Source: Blautia_A aquisgranensis (lineage in GTDB: Bacteria > Bacillota > Clostridia > Lachnospirales > Lachnospiraceae). From it: DNA of 64,000 nucleotides. The stretch is taken from contig NZ_JBBMEJ010000001.1 of the NCBI RefSeq assembly GCF_040096615.1, positions 186,001-250,000 on the forward strand, written 5' to 3'. The notes under the pieces were generated by a model. It had not been told where the DNA came from. It did not search any database and was given only the letters and a program-made list of their open reading frames with translations. Positions 38,234 to 46,175 of this stretch are shown in pieces (positions within the stretch are counted from its first letter, which is position 1; each line of letters begins with the position of its first letter). Made by a program: the position numbers and the translations under genes.

Positions 38234-38470
38234 ATGAGAACAATTTATGCAGAATACAACATAAACCACGATAGTATTGATGTTTACACAAGTGCCGGAT
38301 ATATGCTTCGCATTAATTGTTGGGAAGCTGAAAAAAATTTAAAAACCACATATGGATCAGAATGTGCGCTTACTTCATTGGCTGTGGATGAGCCTTTGGA
38401 ATATGCAAGATTATATCTTGATGGCAATTTACAGATGTGGGTGGATGCAGAAGATTCACTTGAATTATAG
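38234..38470 (+). CDS. DUF6061-type small protein
   Basis: 78 residues, MRTIYAEYNINHDSIDVYTS to WVDAEDSLEL, preceded by a GGAGATAAG stretch. It looks like the small DUF6061 family found in mobile elements of gut Clostridia. It is acidic and has no membrane segment. Function unknown. It is separated from the two-component genes by a 400-base region and a terminator. Confidence 0.7.
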   Translation: MRTIYAEYNINHDSIDVYTSAGYMLRINCWEAEKNLKTTYGSECALTSLAVDEPLEYARLYLDGNLQMWVDAEDSLEL

Positions 38471-38934
38471 GCAATTTAAACAAAAGTTTATATCTGATTT
38501 TCGATTATCCATATGAACACTTTACTTTCAAGCATTTTGAGAAATATAGAAAAACGCTAATTTTACCACTAATAAATGAGCCTTGATATGACACTAAAAA
38601 CAATATGGGAGATAGCACAATATCTGTGTATCTCCCGTTTTTCATTTTTGTAATATAATTACTTCACTCTAATTTTTATATTTTCTTATTTTTCAATAAT
38701 CATAGGACTTATTTCTAAATCTGCCATAGACTGCTTTGTTTGGTATGGCTTTCGGGATATGATTACACACATCATAGTGTGGATAGTAATAGAGCATAAA
38801 ACATGTAGAGTAAGGTTGCTACAACTCATATTGCCATATATAATAACTAATGACATCGAAAATTAAAGAAATTGATTAGAAATAGATTTTTGTTTGATAA
38901 TCTTAAATCAGATATTCACAATGGAGGCATATTT
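38471..38934 (+). other. Non-coding leader before the two-component genes
   Basis: 464 bases without a gene. A terminator lies at 38607-38642. The remaining 290 bases before the response regulator contain AT-rich promoter-like sequence, but I cannot pick one unique promoter. GGAGG lies seven bases before the regulator start. Confidence 0.4.
38607..38642 (+). terminator. Intrinsic terminator after the DUF6061 gene
   Basis: GGGAGATA (38607-38614) pairs with TATCTCCC (38629-38636), followed by GTTTTT. A nearly symmetrical loop sequence extends the structure. Confidence 0.7.
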
Positions 38935-39609
38935 ATGGCGCAGAGTATTTTAATTGTAGACGATGAAAAAGAAATTGTATCAATGCTGTATTGCTATTTC
39001 AGCAAACTTGGATATACGGTATATACTGCAACAGCAGGAAATGCTGCATTAAAAGAAGTAGAAAAAAAACCTGACATTATTTTGTTAGATGTCAATATGC
39101 CAGATATAGATGGATTTACTGTTTGCGAAAGGATACGGGATTATGTTTCATGCCCTATAATTTTTTTAACAGCACGCATTGAAGATAGTGATAAAATAAA
39201 AGGATTTTCTATTGGCGCAGACGACTATGTAATAAAACCATTTTCTGTTGATGAATTAGAAGCTCGCATTGCAGCACATCTTCGCAGAGAAAAAAGACAC
39301 AATATATCTTCAAAGGTGCAATTTGATGAAGATATGGTTATAGATTATTCCTCACGTATTGTGTTTTATCATAATAAGGATATGGCTTTTACCAAAAAGG
39401 AATTTGATATAATATCTTTCCTTTCGCAAAACAAAGGAATTGTTTTTGACCGGGAAACTATTTATGAAAAAGTTTGGGGATTAGACGGCATTGGTGATAA
39501 TACAGTTGTTACAGAACATATCAGACGTATTAGGGCAAAATTTTTATCTTTAGGCGATAGACCTTACATTGAAACTGTTTGGGGGTGCGGATATAGATGG
39601 AAAAATTAA
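38935..39609 (+). CDS. OmpR-family response regulator
   Basis: 224 residues from the ATG at 38935, which follows GGAGG; an in-frame extension to 38872 has none. The receiver domain covers 1-115 with acidic D9-D10, phosphoacceptor D52 (ILLDVNMPD), T in FLTARIE and K in YVIKPFS. The C-terminal winged helix covers about 130-222, with the conserved GCGYRWKN end. It overlaps the histidine kinase gene by 13 bases. Likely targets are the lipoprotein gene downstream or its own operon, but no operator was identified. Confidence 0.92.
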   Translation: MAQSILIVDDEKEIVSMLYCYFSKLGYTVYTATAGNAALKEVEKKPDIILLDVNMPDIDGFTVCERIRDYVSCPIIFLTARIEDSDKIKGFSIGADDYVIKPFSVDELEARIAAHLRREKRHNISSKVQFDEDMVIDYSSRIVFYHNKDMAFTKKEFDIISFLSQNKGIVFDRETIYEKVWGLDGIGDNTVVTEHIRRIRAKFLSLGDRPYIETVWGCGYRWKN

Positions 39610-40919
39610 AGAGAAGCAGATTGTTCAATCGGTTAAATAGCATGAGTATTAGAATGACCTTTGTTCTTTATGCTTTGTTTTCGTTGTTGATTGGAATAAT
39701 TATTTGTATACTTTTAATTTCAATGGTTGACAGATACAGAATAAATTTAAACTATAAGTATGAAAATCTGTCAACGAGGTATGATATACCGGAAAATGGC
39801 TCATTTACCGCCACTTATAGTAATGACCAAACAAAATACACAATATTTGACACGAAAGGAAACGAGATATGCAAGTTCAATGTTGATTATCAAAAAGAAC
39901 GCCCAGTACACGAATATGTCTATCCGAACCATGTTTCATATATCGAAGTTTTACCTAATTTTACAAACCGGGATAGGCTTATTGACAGTGCTTTAGGTTC
40001 ATTAAATATTGCAATTATTCCTATCGTATTATCTATTAGTATGATATGTTGTGTAACATTTTTTTATAAAAAAAAATTATCGAAACCTATTAAGCTATTA
40101 ACTAATGCGTATCATAAAATTGAAGCAAATGACTTAGATTTTACGTTATCATATCCATTAAATGATGAAATGGGGAAACTTTGTCATGCCTTTGAAAAAA
40201 TGAAAGACTGTTTGTCGAAAAATAATGAAACTATGTTTCGACAATTTGCTGAACAGCGCCGTCTAAATGCTGCTTTTTCGCATGACTTACGCACTCCTTT
40301 GACTTTACTAAAGGGTCATGCTACTATGCTGCTTTCCTTTATTCCCAAAGGCTTAGTATCACAACAAGAAATATTAGATGAAATATCAGTAATGTCAAAA
40401 AATATTTCACGTCTTGAAAAATATGTAAATGCTATGACGAACTTATACAGGTTAGAGGATATTGATATTCCACGACAACAGATTACATTTCATTCACTTA
40501 TTGATAATTTTAATAACACAGCAGAAGCACTTTGTTATGACAAACATTTTTCAATTACTACAAGCGGTAATAATATAACCTTGTTTATCAATTTAGATAC
40601 AGTCATGCAGATTTATGAAAACTTACTCTCTAATAGTATTAGATACGCAAAAAGTGATATTGCTATTAGCGTAGTAATAGAGAATGATAATTTAGTTATA
40701 TCTGTTTCAGACGATGGTTGCGGGTTTAAAAATATTGATATTGAAAAGGCGACATTACCATTTTATAAATCATCGAAAGATATAGCTACTGAACATTTGG
40801 GGTTAGGGCTGAATATTAGTAAGATTTTAAGTGAAAGACATGGCGGAAATATCCAAATTGCTAATAATAAAGCAGGGGGAGCATGTGTTACAGTGAAAAT
40901 AAATTGCAATGAAAGTTGA
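39597..40919 (+). CDS. Membrane sensor histidine kinase
   Basis: 440 residues. Two membrane helices (about 20-45 and 137-160) enclose a sensor loop of about 90 residues outside the membrane. A HAMP segment follows, then the H-box AAFSHDLRTPLTLLKGH with the phosphorylated His near residue 229. The ATPase domain has N box ENLLSNSIRYAK, G1 VSDDGCGF and G2 GLGLNISKIL. It forms a pair with the overlapping regulator gene. The loop contains no motif that reveals the ligand. Confidence 0.92.
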   Translation: MEKLKRSRLFNRLNSMSIRMTFVLYALFSLLIGIIICILLISMVDRYRINLNYKYENLSTRYDIPENGSFTATYSNDQTKYTIFDTKGNEICKFNVDYQKERPVHEYVYPNHVSYIEVLPNFTNRDRLIDSALGSLNIAIIPIVLSISMICCVTFFYKKKLSKPIKLLTNAYHKIEANDLDFTLSYPLNDEMGKLCHAFEKMKDCLSKNNETMFRQFAEQRRLNAAFSHDLRTPLTLLKGHATMLLSFIPKGLVSQQEILDEISVMSKNISRLEKYVNAMTNLYRLEDIDIPRQQITFHSLIDNFNNTAEALCYDKHFSITTSGNNITLFINLDTVMQIYENLLSNSIRYAKSDIAISVVIENDNLVISVSDDGCGFKNIDIEKATLPFYKSSKDIATEHLGLGLNISKILSERHGGNIQIANNKAGGACVTVKINCNES

Positions 40920-40975
40920 TTGAAAATAGACATTTTATTGCTATTATAAATTTAAAAGAAAGGAGATAAGGACAA

Positions 40976-41491
40976 ATGAAAAAAATAATATGTATGTTTC
41001 TAACCTTATTGTTATTGGTGTGTATTGTTGGGTGTAGTCAAGCAAAGGACAGTGATAATCATGTAGTACAAGATTATTCCGAAGAATATGAGGTTTCTCC
41101 TTATGGAAGTGAAGAAGCGCTTGACACTTTGGGCGATTTGAAGATTTCAATGAGTACAGAAAAGGATTTAGACTTAAAGCACCTTTCATTTCTAATAGAA
41201 AATACTTCTGATAAAGAATACCAATATTCACCAGATTATTTTGAAATAGAAGCTGAACAATCCGGCACTTGGTATCAACTTAAACAGCTTGATGACCCCT
41301 CAAAGAGCAATGAAAAGGATTGCTTTATTAAGCCTAACGAACGATTAACATTAGAAATTGATGTTAAAAGTTTTTATGGAGAATTGCCTGCTGGACACTA
41401 TCGTTTGATTAAACAATTTGCGTTCTTTGAAAGTGAAAGAGATTGGGATTACGATACATATAATTTATCTTGCGAATTTACGATAAGGTAA
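40976..41491 (+). CDS. Lipoprotein with an immunoglobulin-like domain
   Basis: 171 residues with AAAGGAGA before the start. The signal peptide ends in a lipobox, LLVCIVGCSQ, so Cys about 21 should be lipidated. The mature part contains a beta-sandwich-like region (LSFLIENTSDKEYQYSPDYF, LTLEIDVKSFYGELPAGHYR, LIKQF) of the Big_14/BsuPI-like sort seen in small lipoproteins encoded next to BlaR-type or two-component genes. It follows the kinase gene by 56 bases and probably belongs to the same operon, acting at the outer membrane face as the sensed or effector part. Confidence 0.8.
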   Translation: MKKIICMFLTLLLLVCIVGCSQAKDSDNHVVQDYSEEYEVSPYGSEEALDTLGDLKISMSTEKDLDLKHLSFLIENTSDKEYQYSPDYFEIEAEQSGTWYQLKQLDDPSKSNEKDCFIKPNERLTLEIDVKSFYGELPAGHYRLIKQFAFFESERDWDYDTYNLSCEFTIR

Positions 41492-41498
41492 AAATTCT

Positions 41499-41537
41499 CT
41501 ACTTCATAAGCATGAAAAAAAACCGCTTATGAAGTAG
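41499..41537. repeat. Perfect 13-base inverted repeat
   Basis: CTACTTCATAAGC and GCTTATGAAGTAG enclose a 13-base A-rich loop, just after the lipoprotein stop. It can fold as a hairpin in either strand but lacks a T-tract. Confidence 0.6.
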
Positions 41538-41556
41538 AAAGTTCTCATGCCATTTT

Positions 41557-41599
41557 AACGGCGGTTTTGAAATAACAATCAAAACCGCCGTTTTCTTTT
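41557..41599 (+). terminator. Strong terminator of the two-component operon
   Basis: AACGGCGGTTTTGA (41557-41570) pairs perfectly with TCAAAACCGCCGTT (41579-41592), followed by TTCTTTT. Confidence 0.85.
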
Positions 41600-41708
41600 G
41601 TAAAAATGAGAATACGGAGGGTGTGTTAAAGTCGCCCTTTTTCAAGGATACGGTGGTATCAAGGAGGTATTGCCATGTCCTTTTTTATGTACCATGTGGA
41701 GCATATTT

Positions 41709-41786
41709 ATGTCTAGGAAGAAATACAGTAAAGCATTCAAACTAAGGCTTTTAAAAAAGCATAATGAAACAGGCATATCCTACTAG
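41709..41786 (+). pseudogene. Remnant of an IS3-type transposase OrfA
   Basis: MSRKKYSKAFKLRLLKKHNE then TGISY and a stop. The start resembles the helix-turn-helix beginning of IS3-family OrfA, and the frame is open past the stop for a few residues (KLEKDN). No further transposase sequence follows, so this is a short scar. Confidence 0.45.
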
Positions 41787-41810
41787 AAATTGGAAAAGGA
41801 TAATATAATA

Positions 41811-41844
41811 GCAGGGGACGATGTGTGTTTTTATCCCCTGCTTT
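41811..41844. terminator. Bidirectional terminator-like hairpin
   Basis: AGCAGGGGA and TCCCCTGCT arms with a T-rich loop, followed by TTTTAT on the plus strand. It lies 25 bases past the stop of the leftward DUF6040 gene. Confidence 0.65.
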
Positions 41845-41868
41845 TATACGTTTTTTATCATATTTTGA

Positions 41869-42834
41869 TTAATATAGCTTGGTATTTAACTGATTTTTCA
41901 AATAACATCTAAGTCCAACATATACTCCTTGCGAAAGTACAAAAAGCAATAGAAGATTTACTGACAGTGTTTTTTTGATGGATTCTCCAAAATAAATGAT
42001 GACAGCAGCACTTGTCAGTATCATCAGTAGAGTAATAAAATCCCAACAGTTTTTCTTATATAATTCTATAACCTTTATTTCTATCAGTATCACCAGTATC
42101 CCTGTTCCTGCTACGCATATTCCGACAACCAATATCAGCAATAACCAATATATGATTCCGGCTATAAACGCATTTGGAATTTTGGTACTAATCTGTGCCG
42201 CAGAATGTCCGGCAGCAATCGTCCATCCGATAAAAGTTTGTATGAATGACGCTGCATCATGGAAGAATGATTTACAATCGGAAAGGAACACATCTGACTG
42301 TACTGCCTGAAAAAGAGTGGTTGTCAGCGAATACCATGCAAGAAGGAACAAGGTTGTTTGGAATATTACCGTTTTTGCTTTATACTGTCCTGCAAGTCGC
42401 TCTTTTTGTGTTTCGTATTTCGCTTTTTCATTCTGATAGGCTGTCCGGTCACAGGCTTCACATTTTTCATAGAGCACCGGCTTTTCTACCGGTATCTCTA
42501 CGATTTTCTGATGTGTCCGGGCATAATCCCGTTGTTGTGTTAAGCATCGTATTTTATCTTGACATTCCCCTATCGTGACGTTTGCGCTTCGCAGCTTCTC
42601 TTTCTCGATCTGCAATGCTCTGTCTGCCAGCTTCAAGTCGTTCTTTAATGCTTGAATATTCCCGGCTCTGTTCTCTTTGTTTAATTTCTCGTTCAAGGTC
42701 AGAGATTCGCTGAGCTGCGTCTTCAGTTCCACGATAAGCTGGTCTTTCTGTTCCAGTTCTTCTTGTATCTCCTCGGTCAAGAGCAGAAGTTCTTCCAACT
42801 GTTCGGCGTTCTTTGATTCTCTGGATTCGTTCAT
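41869..42834 (-). CDS. Coiled-coil membrane protein, DUF6040-like
   Basis: 321 residues. Residues 1-150 are a long coiled coil (ESKNAEQLEELLLLTEEIQE) with a C-x-x-C pair (YEKCEACDRT). Four hydrophobic segments follow between about 165 and 310. Similar proteins sit immediately downstream of MobA/MobL relaxases in small mobilizable elements and are listed as DUF6040. The first 93 codons overlap the relaxase C-terminus in another frame. AAAGGA lies about ten bases before the ATG. A membrane role in transfer is likely but unproven. Confidence 0.75.
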   Translation of the reverse strand: MNESRESKNAEQLEELLLLTEEIQEELEQKDQLIVELKTQLSESLTLNEKLNKENRAGNIQALKNDLKLADRALQIEKEKLRSANVTIGECQDKIRCLTQQRDYARTHQKIVEIPVEKPVLYEKCEACDRTAYQNEKAKYETQKERLAGQYKAKTVIFQTTLFLLAWYSLTTTLFQAVQSDVFLSDCKSFFHDAASFIQTFIGWTIAAGHSAAQISTKIPNAFIAGIIYWLLLILVVGICVAGTGILVILIEIKVIELYKKNCWDFITLLMILTSAAVIIYFGESIKKTLSVNLLLLFVLSQGVYVGLRCYLKNQLNTKLY

Positions 42835-44275
42835 CTATATCACGTCCTTTCCTTATTTGCTGTTCCAGTTCAGCAATTCGGTGTTCTGTTTCAGCAATAA
42901 ACTGTTTTCGCTGTTCAGATTCTGTGCCAATTTCTGCCATTGCTGATTTTCGTTTTCCAAAAGTTCTATCTTCGTTTTCTGTTCTTCCATCTTGGAAAGC
43001 AGTTCCTCGGTATTTGGCAAAATGTTGAGCAGCTCGGATAACTCGCTGTTTAATTTTTGCAATTTCTGATTCTGTTCCTGCATAAGAGAGAGTTGGGTGT
43101 CCCGGTTCTGCATTTCCAGAATCATTTCTGTCATTAAGGTCTGCTGTTCTTCGATTTGCCCAATCATGGACTCCATTAAGGGTATAATTTCCCGGCTTTC
43201 TTCTAATGTCATTTAATCGCTCCTTCCATAATGATAATGCACCCGATACTTTTCCAAAGGTGTCCAGTATCTTTTGCAATAACGTGTTTTGTTGTTTTAT
43301 GATTTGATTTTCCGCTACTTTCCACGAACCTTTTATTTCCTGCCCGACAAGAAACTTTTGTTCAATCTTTCTTGCGTCAGCACCTTCATGGATGGTAGGA
43401 ATCTGGAGTTTTCCCTGTTTTTCATAAGAACGGTGATCGACCTGATTATGCAAAGAAAGATGTTCATTACACACCTTTGCCCACTCACTCCGCCATAGTT
43501 CACAATTTTTTGGATTGTTCCATCCAGTAGCATCGGTCAGCACCCGTTTCCATTGCAGGCGGTTTCTTGCACCAATCTTCTGAATTCCGTTTTCGTCTAA
43601 TACAGGGATACGGATTCCATGACGGTCAGGGTTTTTCTTATCCTGCCACCAGTTCGGATGGGATTCATCAATCACGATATTTCCGTTTTTATCTCTGACA
43701 AAATCCCAATCCTTGACTTCTTTCTTTCCCCAAGAATGATCCGGGTTAAAAGGACGCATAGTCAGAAGCAGATGGACATGGGGGTTGCCATCCCCTTTAT
43801 CGTGGATACTCCAATCAGCGCACATTCCTCTATCCACAAAAGTTTTTTGGATATAGTCAGTTGTATATTGAATTTGTTCCTGTCTGTTCCATTCTTTGGG
43901 AAGGGCAAATTCAAATGACCTGCCAAATTGGGCATCCGCATTTTTTTCAATCTTCAATACCTCATTCCATAACCTCTGTTTCTGAAATGTGATTTTAAAT
44001 TTTTCTAAAGCAGCTTCTTTATCTGCTGACTTTTTGTATCGGACAGATTTCTGAAAGCGTTTTATATTTTCCTCTGGTACTATCTGCCATTCAGGAGGTG
44101 CGTTTTCGCACATCATCAGACTGGTGTAGACCACTTCTTTTTTAGAAGTGTAATAACTGATTCGCCCGGTTTCCTTATTTTTCATCACATCCCCATTGAG
44201 ATATGCGGAAGCGGAGATAACAGATTTCCCTTTACTACGTCCGACTATTTTGACTGTGTAATGAAAAATCGCCAT
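42554..44275 (-). CDS. MobA/MobL-family relaxase of the nested integrase element
   Basis: 573 residues from the ATG at 44275 (MAIFHYTVKIVGRSKGKSVI), which follows AAAGGAGG; an upstream extension lies in the oriT region. The catalytic N-terminal domain has SASAYLNGD, YTSLMMCENAPPEW and the histidine motif NPHVHLLLTMRPFNP. DATGWNNPKNCELWRSEW follows. The last 220 residues are R/E/Q-rich and are also read in another frame by two genes. This MOBQ-type enzyme should nick the TAAGTGCGCCCT site 270 bases upstream. Confidence 0.88.
   Translation of the reverse strand: MAIFHYTVKIVGRSKGKSVISASAYLNGDVMKNKETGRISYYTSKKEVVYTSLMMCENAPPEWQIVPEENIKRFQKSVRYKKSADKEAALEKFKITFQKQRLWNEVLKIEKNADAQFGRSFEFALPKEWNRQEQIQYTTDYIQKTFVDRGMCADWSIHDKGDGNPHVHLLLTMRPFNPDHSWGKKEVKDWDFVRDKNGNIVIDESHPNWWQDKKNPDRHGIRIPVLDENGIQKIGARNRLQWKRVLTDATGWNNPKNCELWRSEWAKVCNEHLSLHNQVDHRSYEKQGKLQIPTIHEGADARKIEQKFLVGQEIKGSWKVAENQIIKQQNTLLQKILDTFGKVSGALSLWKERLNDIRRKPGNYTLNGVHDWANRRTADLNDRNDSGNAEPGHPTLSYAGTESEIAKIKQRVIRAAQHFAKYRGTAFQDGRTENEDRTFGKRKSAMAEIGTESEQRKQFIAETEHRIAELEQQIRKGRDIDERIQRIKERRTVGRTSALDRGDTRRTGTERPAYRGTEDAAQRISDLEREIKQREQSREYSSIKERLEAGRQSIADREREAAKRKRHDRGMSR
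42853..43212 (-). CDS. Coiled-coil gene nested out of frame within the relaxase gene
   Basis: 119 residues, MTLEESREIIPLMESMIGQI to LLKQNTELLNWNSK. It is a regular heptad-type coiled coil without membrane segments. GGAAGGAG lies seven bases before the ATG at 43212. The frame is the same as that of the following DUF6040-like gene, which starts 19 bases after its stop, so the two form a short operon overprinted on codons about 355-573 of the relaxase. No catalytic motif is visible. It could be a partner of the DUF6040 coiled coil. Confidence 0.6.
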   Translation of the reverse strand: MTLEESREIIPLMESMIGQIEEQQTLMTEMILEMQNRDTQLSLMQEQNQKLQKLNSELSELLNILPNTEELLSKMEEQKTKIELLENENQQWQKLAQNLNSENSLLLKQNTELLNWNSK

Positions 44276-44500
44276 GTCTGGATGCCTCCTTTCTGCACAT
44301 CCGGCATAGATTTCCGGCAACATTGCTTTCGGTTTTAGGAAAAGCAGCATTGCCGGAACGCCCTCTGCGTAAGAGTGCCCTGCGCATAGCAGCCTGCATG
44401 GAATGCGCCCCTCTGGCGAAGAGTGCCTCCTGCGGCATGAGCAGGTCTGGCTGAAAGCCCCGCCGACGGAACGAGCCCGGCAAGCGTGAGCGCAGACCGG

Positions 44501-44516
44501 TTGCCACTTGTGGCAA
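44501..44516. repeat. Palindrome near oriT
   Basis: TTGCCACTTGTGGCAA, a perfect 16-base palindrome seven bases before the oriT inverted repeat. It is a candidate binding site for the small DUF3847-type accessory protein. Confidence 0.5.
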
Positions 44517-44522
44517 ACTTAT

Positions 44523-44556
44523 TGGGACGACCTCTGGTTGTCCATAAGTGCGCCCT
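44523..44556 (+). other. oriT: Origin of transfer with RSF1010-type nick motif
   Basis: An imperfect inverted repeat, TGGGACGACC (44523-44532) and GGTTGTCCA (44536-44544), is immediately followed by TAAGTGCGCCCT (44545-44556). This matches the hairpin plus nick-site layout of R1162/RSF1010 oriT, where MobA cleaves within the TAAGTGCGCCCT block. It lies between the relaxase and its small accessory gene. The rest of 44276-44602 is GC-rich and non-coding. Confidence 0.75.
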
Positions 44557-44602
44557 TCATAAAAAAGCAATGAAGGGAATGAAAACCTCATCCCCTCCGC
44601 CA

Positions 44603-44917
44603 TTACACTTCCTCCATATCGGTATTTGTTTCTTTCTGCATTGCCTTTGAGAAAAATTTCCCGTTGGCTTCCTGCTTTTTCAGAAAACCAATCAGCTTTG
44701 GGATGTCTTCTTCCTCAATAGGCGAACCAAGAACGGATTCCACCGCACCGCCAACCTGACAGAGCCTATGGGTTCGTTTTTTACTTTCTTCGGCTTTCTT
44801 TCGCTTCAGAAGTTCTTTCTTCTGTGCTGCATATCTTTTCGCCTTTTCAAGGCTTTCCTGCTCTTTCTTTTCCATTTCAAGCATTCGTTCTTCATAACTT
44901 TTTGTTGATTTTGCCAT
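44603..44917 (-). CDS. DUF3847/MobC-like accessory protein
   Basis: 104 residues, MAKSTKSYEERMLEMEKKEQ, with a basic coiled coil (RYAAQKKELLKRKKAEESKK) and a short C-terminal domain (LCQVGGAVESVLGSPIEEED). GGAGAATG lies before the start. It resembles the product at 35736-36089 in design and, like it, sits across oriT from a MobA-type relaxase. It is probably the oriT DNA-binding partner. Confidence 0.78.
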   Translation of the reverse strand: MAKSTKSYEERMLEMEKKEQESLEKAKRYAAQKKELLKRKKAEESKKRTHRLCQVGGAVESVLGSPIEEEDIPKLIGFLKKQEANGKFFSKAMQKETNTDMEEV

Positions 44918-45057
44918 TATTACATTCTCCTTTCTCTTGCAAACATAAGTTCTTGGTTGCGTATCAGAAGAAGCACATGGTATAATCTTCTTGCGTGTAG
45001 GTATATCATGGCTTCGGTCTGATAGAACCTTTGGCGGTTTCTTTGGAAGCCGCCTTT

Positions 45058-45288
45058 TTAATTTGCCGCAGTTCTTGTTACGGCTTTTACATTTCCTCTA
45101 TCCCTCAAATCACGACCTTCATTCGCTTCCATAAACATTTCCAGAATATCGGTTTTAATCAGGACTTTGCGACCAACCTTTAATACTGGAAGTTTCTTCC
45201 ATTCTACAAGCTGTCTTAAGGTGTTTCTGCCGATTCCCGTATAGTCAGCAGCTTCTTCAATGGATAATGCAATTTTTCTTTGCGTCAT
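45058..45288 (-). CDS. xis: Excisionase-like helix-turn-helix protein
   Basis: 76 residues with a MerR/Xis-type domain: LSIEEAADYTGIGRNTLRQL then WKKLPVLKVGRKVLIKTDIL. The length and this sequence pattern are those of Tn916-family Xis proteins, which bend DNA at the ends to favour excision by the integrase. It is divergent from the XRE regulator, and the 171 bases between them carry two copies of an operator-like palindrome. Confidence 0.85.
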   Translation of the reverse strand: MTQRKIALSIEEAADYTGIGRNTLRQLVEWKKLPVLKVGRKVLIKTDILEMFMEANEGRDLRDRGNVKAVTRTAAN

Positions 45289-45306
45289 ATAATCACCTCC
45301 TTATAA

Positions 45307-45321
45307 ATTGCATTATGCAAT
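45307..45321. promoter_or_regulatory. Operator copy 1 upstream of xis
   Basis: ATTGCATTATGCAAT, an inverted repeat of ATTGCA around three bases, 18 bases from the xis start codon. It is probably bound by the divergent XRE regulator. Confidence 0.6.
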
Positions 45322-45392
45322 TCTTGTGATGTAAGTATATCCTTTTCATATCTTTTTGTCAAGCGTTACGAAATATTAAAAGCAAATATTAT

Positions 45393-45407
45393 ATTGCATA
45401 TTGCAAT
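45393..45407. promoter_or_regulatory. Operator copy 2 upstream of the regulator
   Basis: ATTGCATATTGCAAT has the same ATTGCA-N3-TGCAAT arms as the copy at 45307. It lies in the region of the regulator promoter (a TATAAT sits at about 45423-45428), so it could mediate autoregulation. Confidence 0.6.
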
Positions 45408-45459
45408 TTTGGAAAAACAATGCTATAATTCATACATACCGAAAAAGGAGGCAGTCAGC

Positions 45460-46089
45460 ATGAAAGATAAAGAACTACGCAAGCTGATAGGCAGCAGAGT
45501 AAAACAGCGCCGTCTGGAATTGAATCTGACACAGCCTTATGTCGCAGAAAAGATGGGGGTTACCGCTTCTACAATCCTGCGTTATGAGAATGGTTCGATT
45601 GACAATACGAAAAAAATGGTGCTGGAAGGTCTTTCGGAAGCACTCCATGTATCTGTGGAATGGCTCAAAGGGGAAACAGATGAATATGAAACCGACATTA
45701 CGGATAAGAGAGAGTTACAGATTCGTGATGCGATGGGAGATATTCTGGAACAGTTACCGCTTGCCCTTACCAAAGAAGAAGATGCTTTTTCAAAAGATTT
45801 ATTACTGCTGATGTTAAAACAATATGGTCTGTTTTTGGATTCCTTTCAGTTCGCCTGCAAAAACTTCAAGGGGAATGCTGGTCAGACGGATATTGCCAAA
45901 ACAATAGGGTTTGAATCGAATGATGAATATAATGAGATTATGTTCTTAAGGGAAATCACTCCTACCATCAATGCTTTTAATGAGATGACAGACGTTGTAA
46001 GGCTCTATTCCAAGAAACCAAAAACAGCAGAACAAAGGCTTGCAAATCTTTTATCAGAAGTCTTATACGAAGATTCCGAATCGGTATAG
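45460..46089 (+). CDS. XRE-family regulator of the nested element
   Basis: 209 residues from the ATG at 45460 after AAAAGGAGG; an upstream extension would run through the operator and is rejected. The helix-turn-helix is at about 5-62 (LIGSRVKQRRLELNLTQPYV, TASTILRYENGSIDNTKKMV). The C-terminal part is helical and of unknown fold. It lies between xis (divergent) and the integrase (same direction), the usual position for a control gene of integration and excision. Confidence 0.88.
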   Translation: MKDKELRKLIGSRVKQRRLELNLTQPYVAEKMGVTASTILRYENGSIDNTKKMVLEGLSEALHVSVEWLKGETDEYETDITDKRELQIRDAMGDILEQLPLALTKEEDAFSKDLLLLMLKQYGLFLDSFQFACKNFKGNAGQTDIAKTIGFESNDEYNEIMFLREITPTINAFNEMTDVVRLYSKKPKTAEQRLANLLSEVLYEDSESV

Positions 46090-46175
46090 TAAGACAACCG
46101 GAGTTATGATATACTTACACGCACGAAGCATTTCATCAGTTCCGATTGTCTAATATCGAAAGGAGACATACGATT

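Noticed and set aside
44235..44603. Open frame of 122 codons on the minus strand before the relaxase
   Set aside because: It covers the oriT hairpin and palindrome, has a low-complexity G/R/P composition and ends inside the relaxase start.
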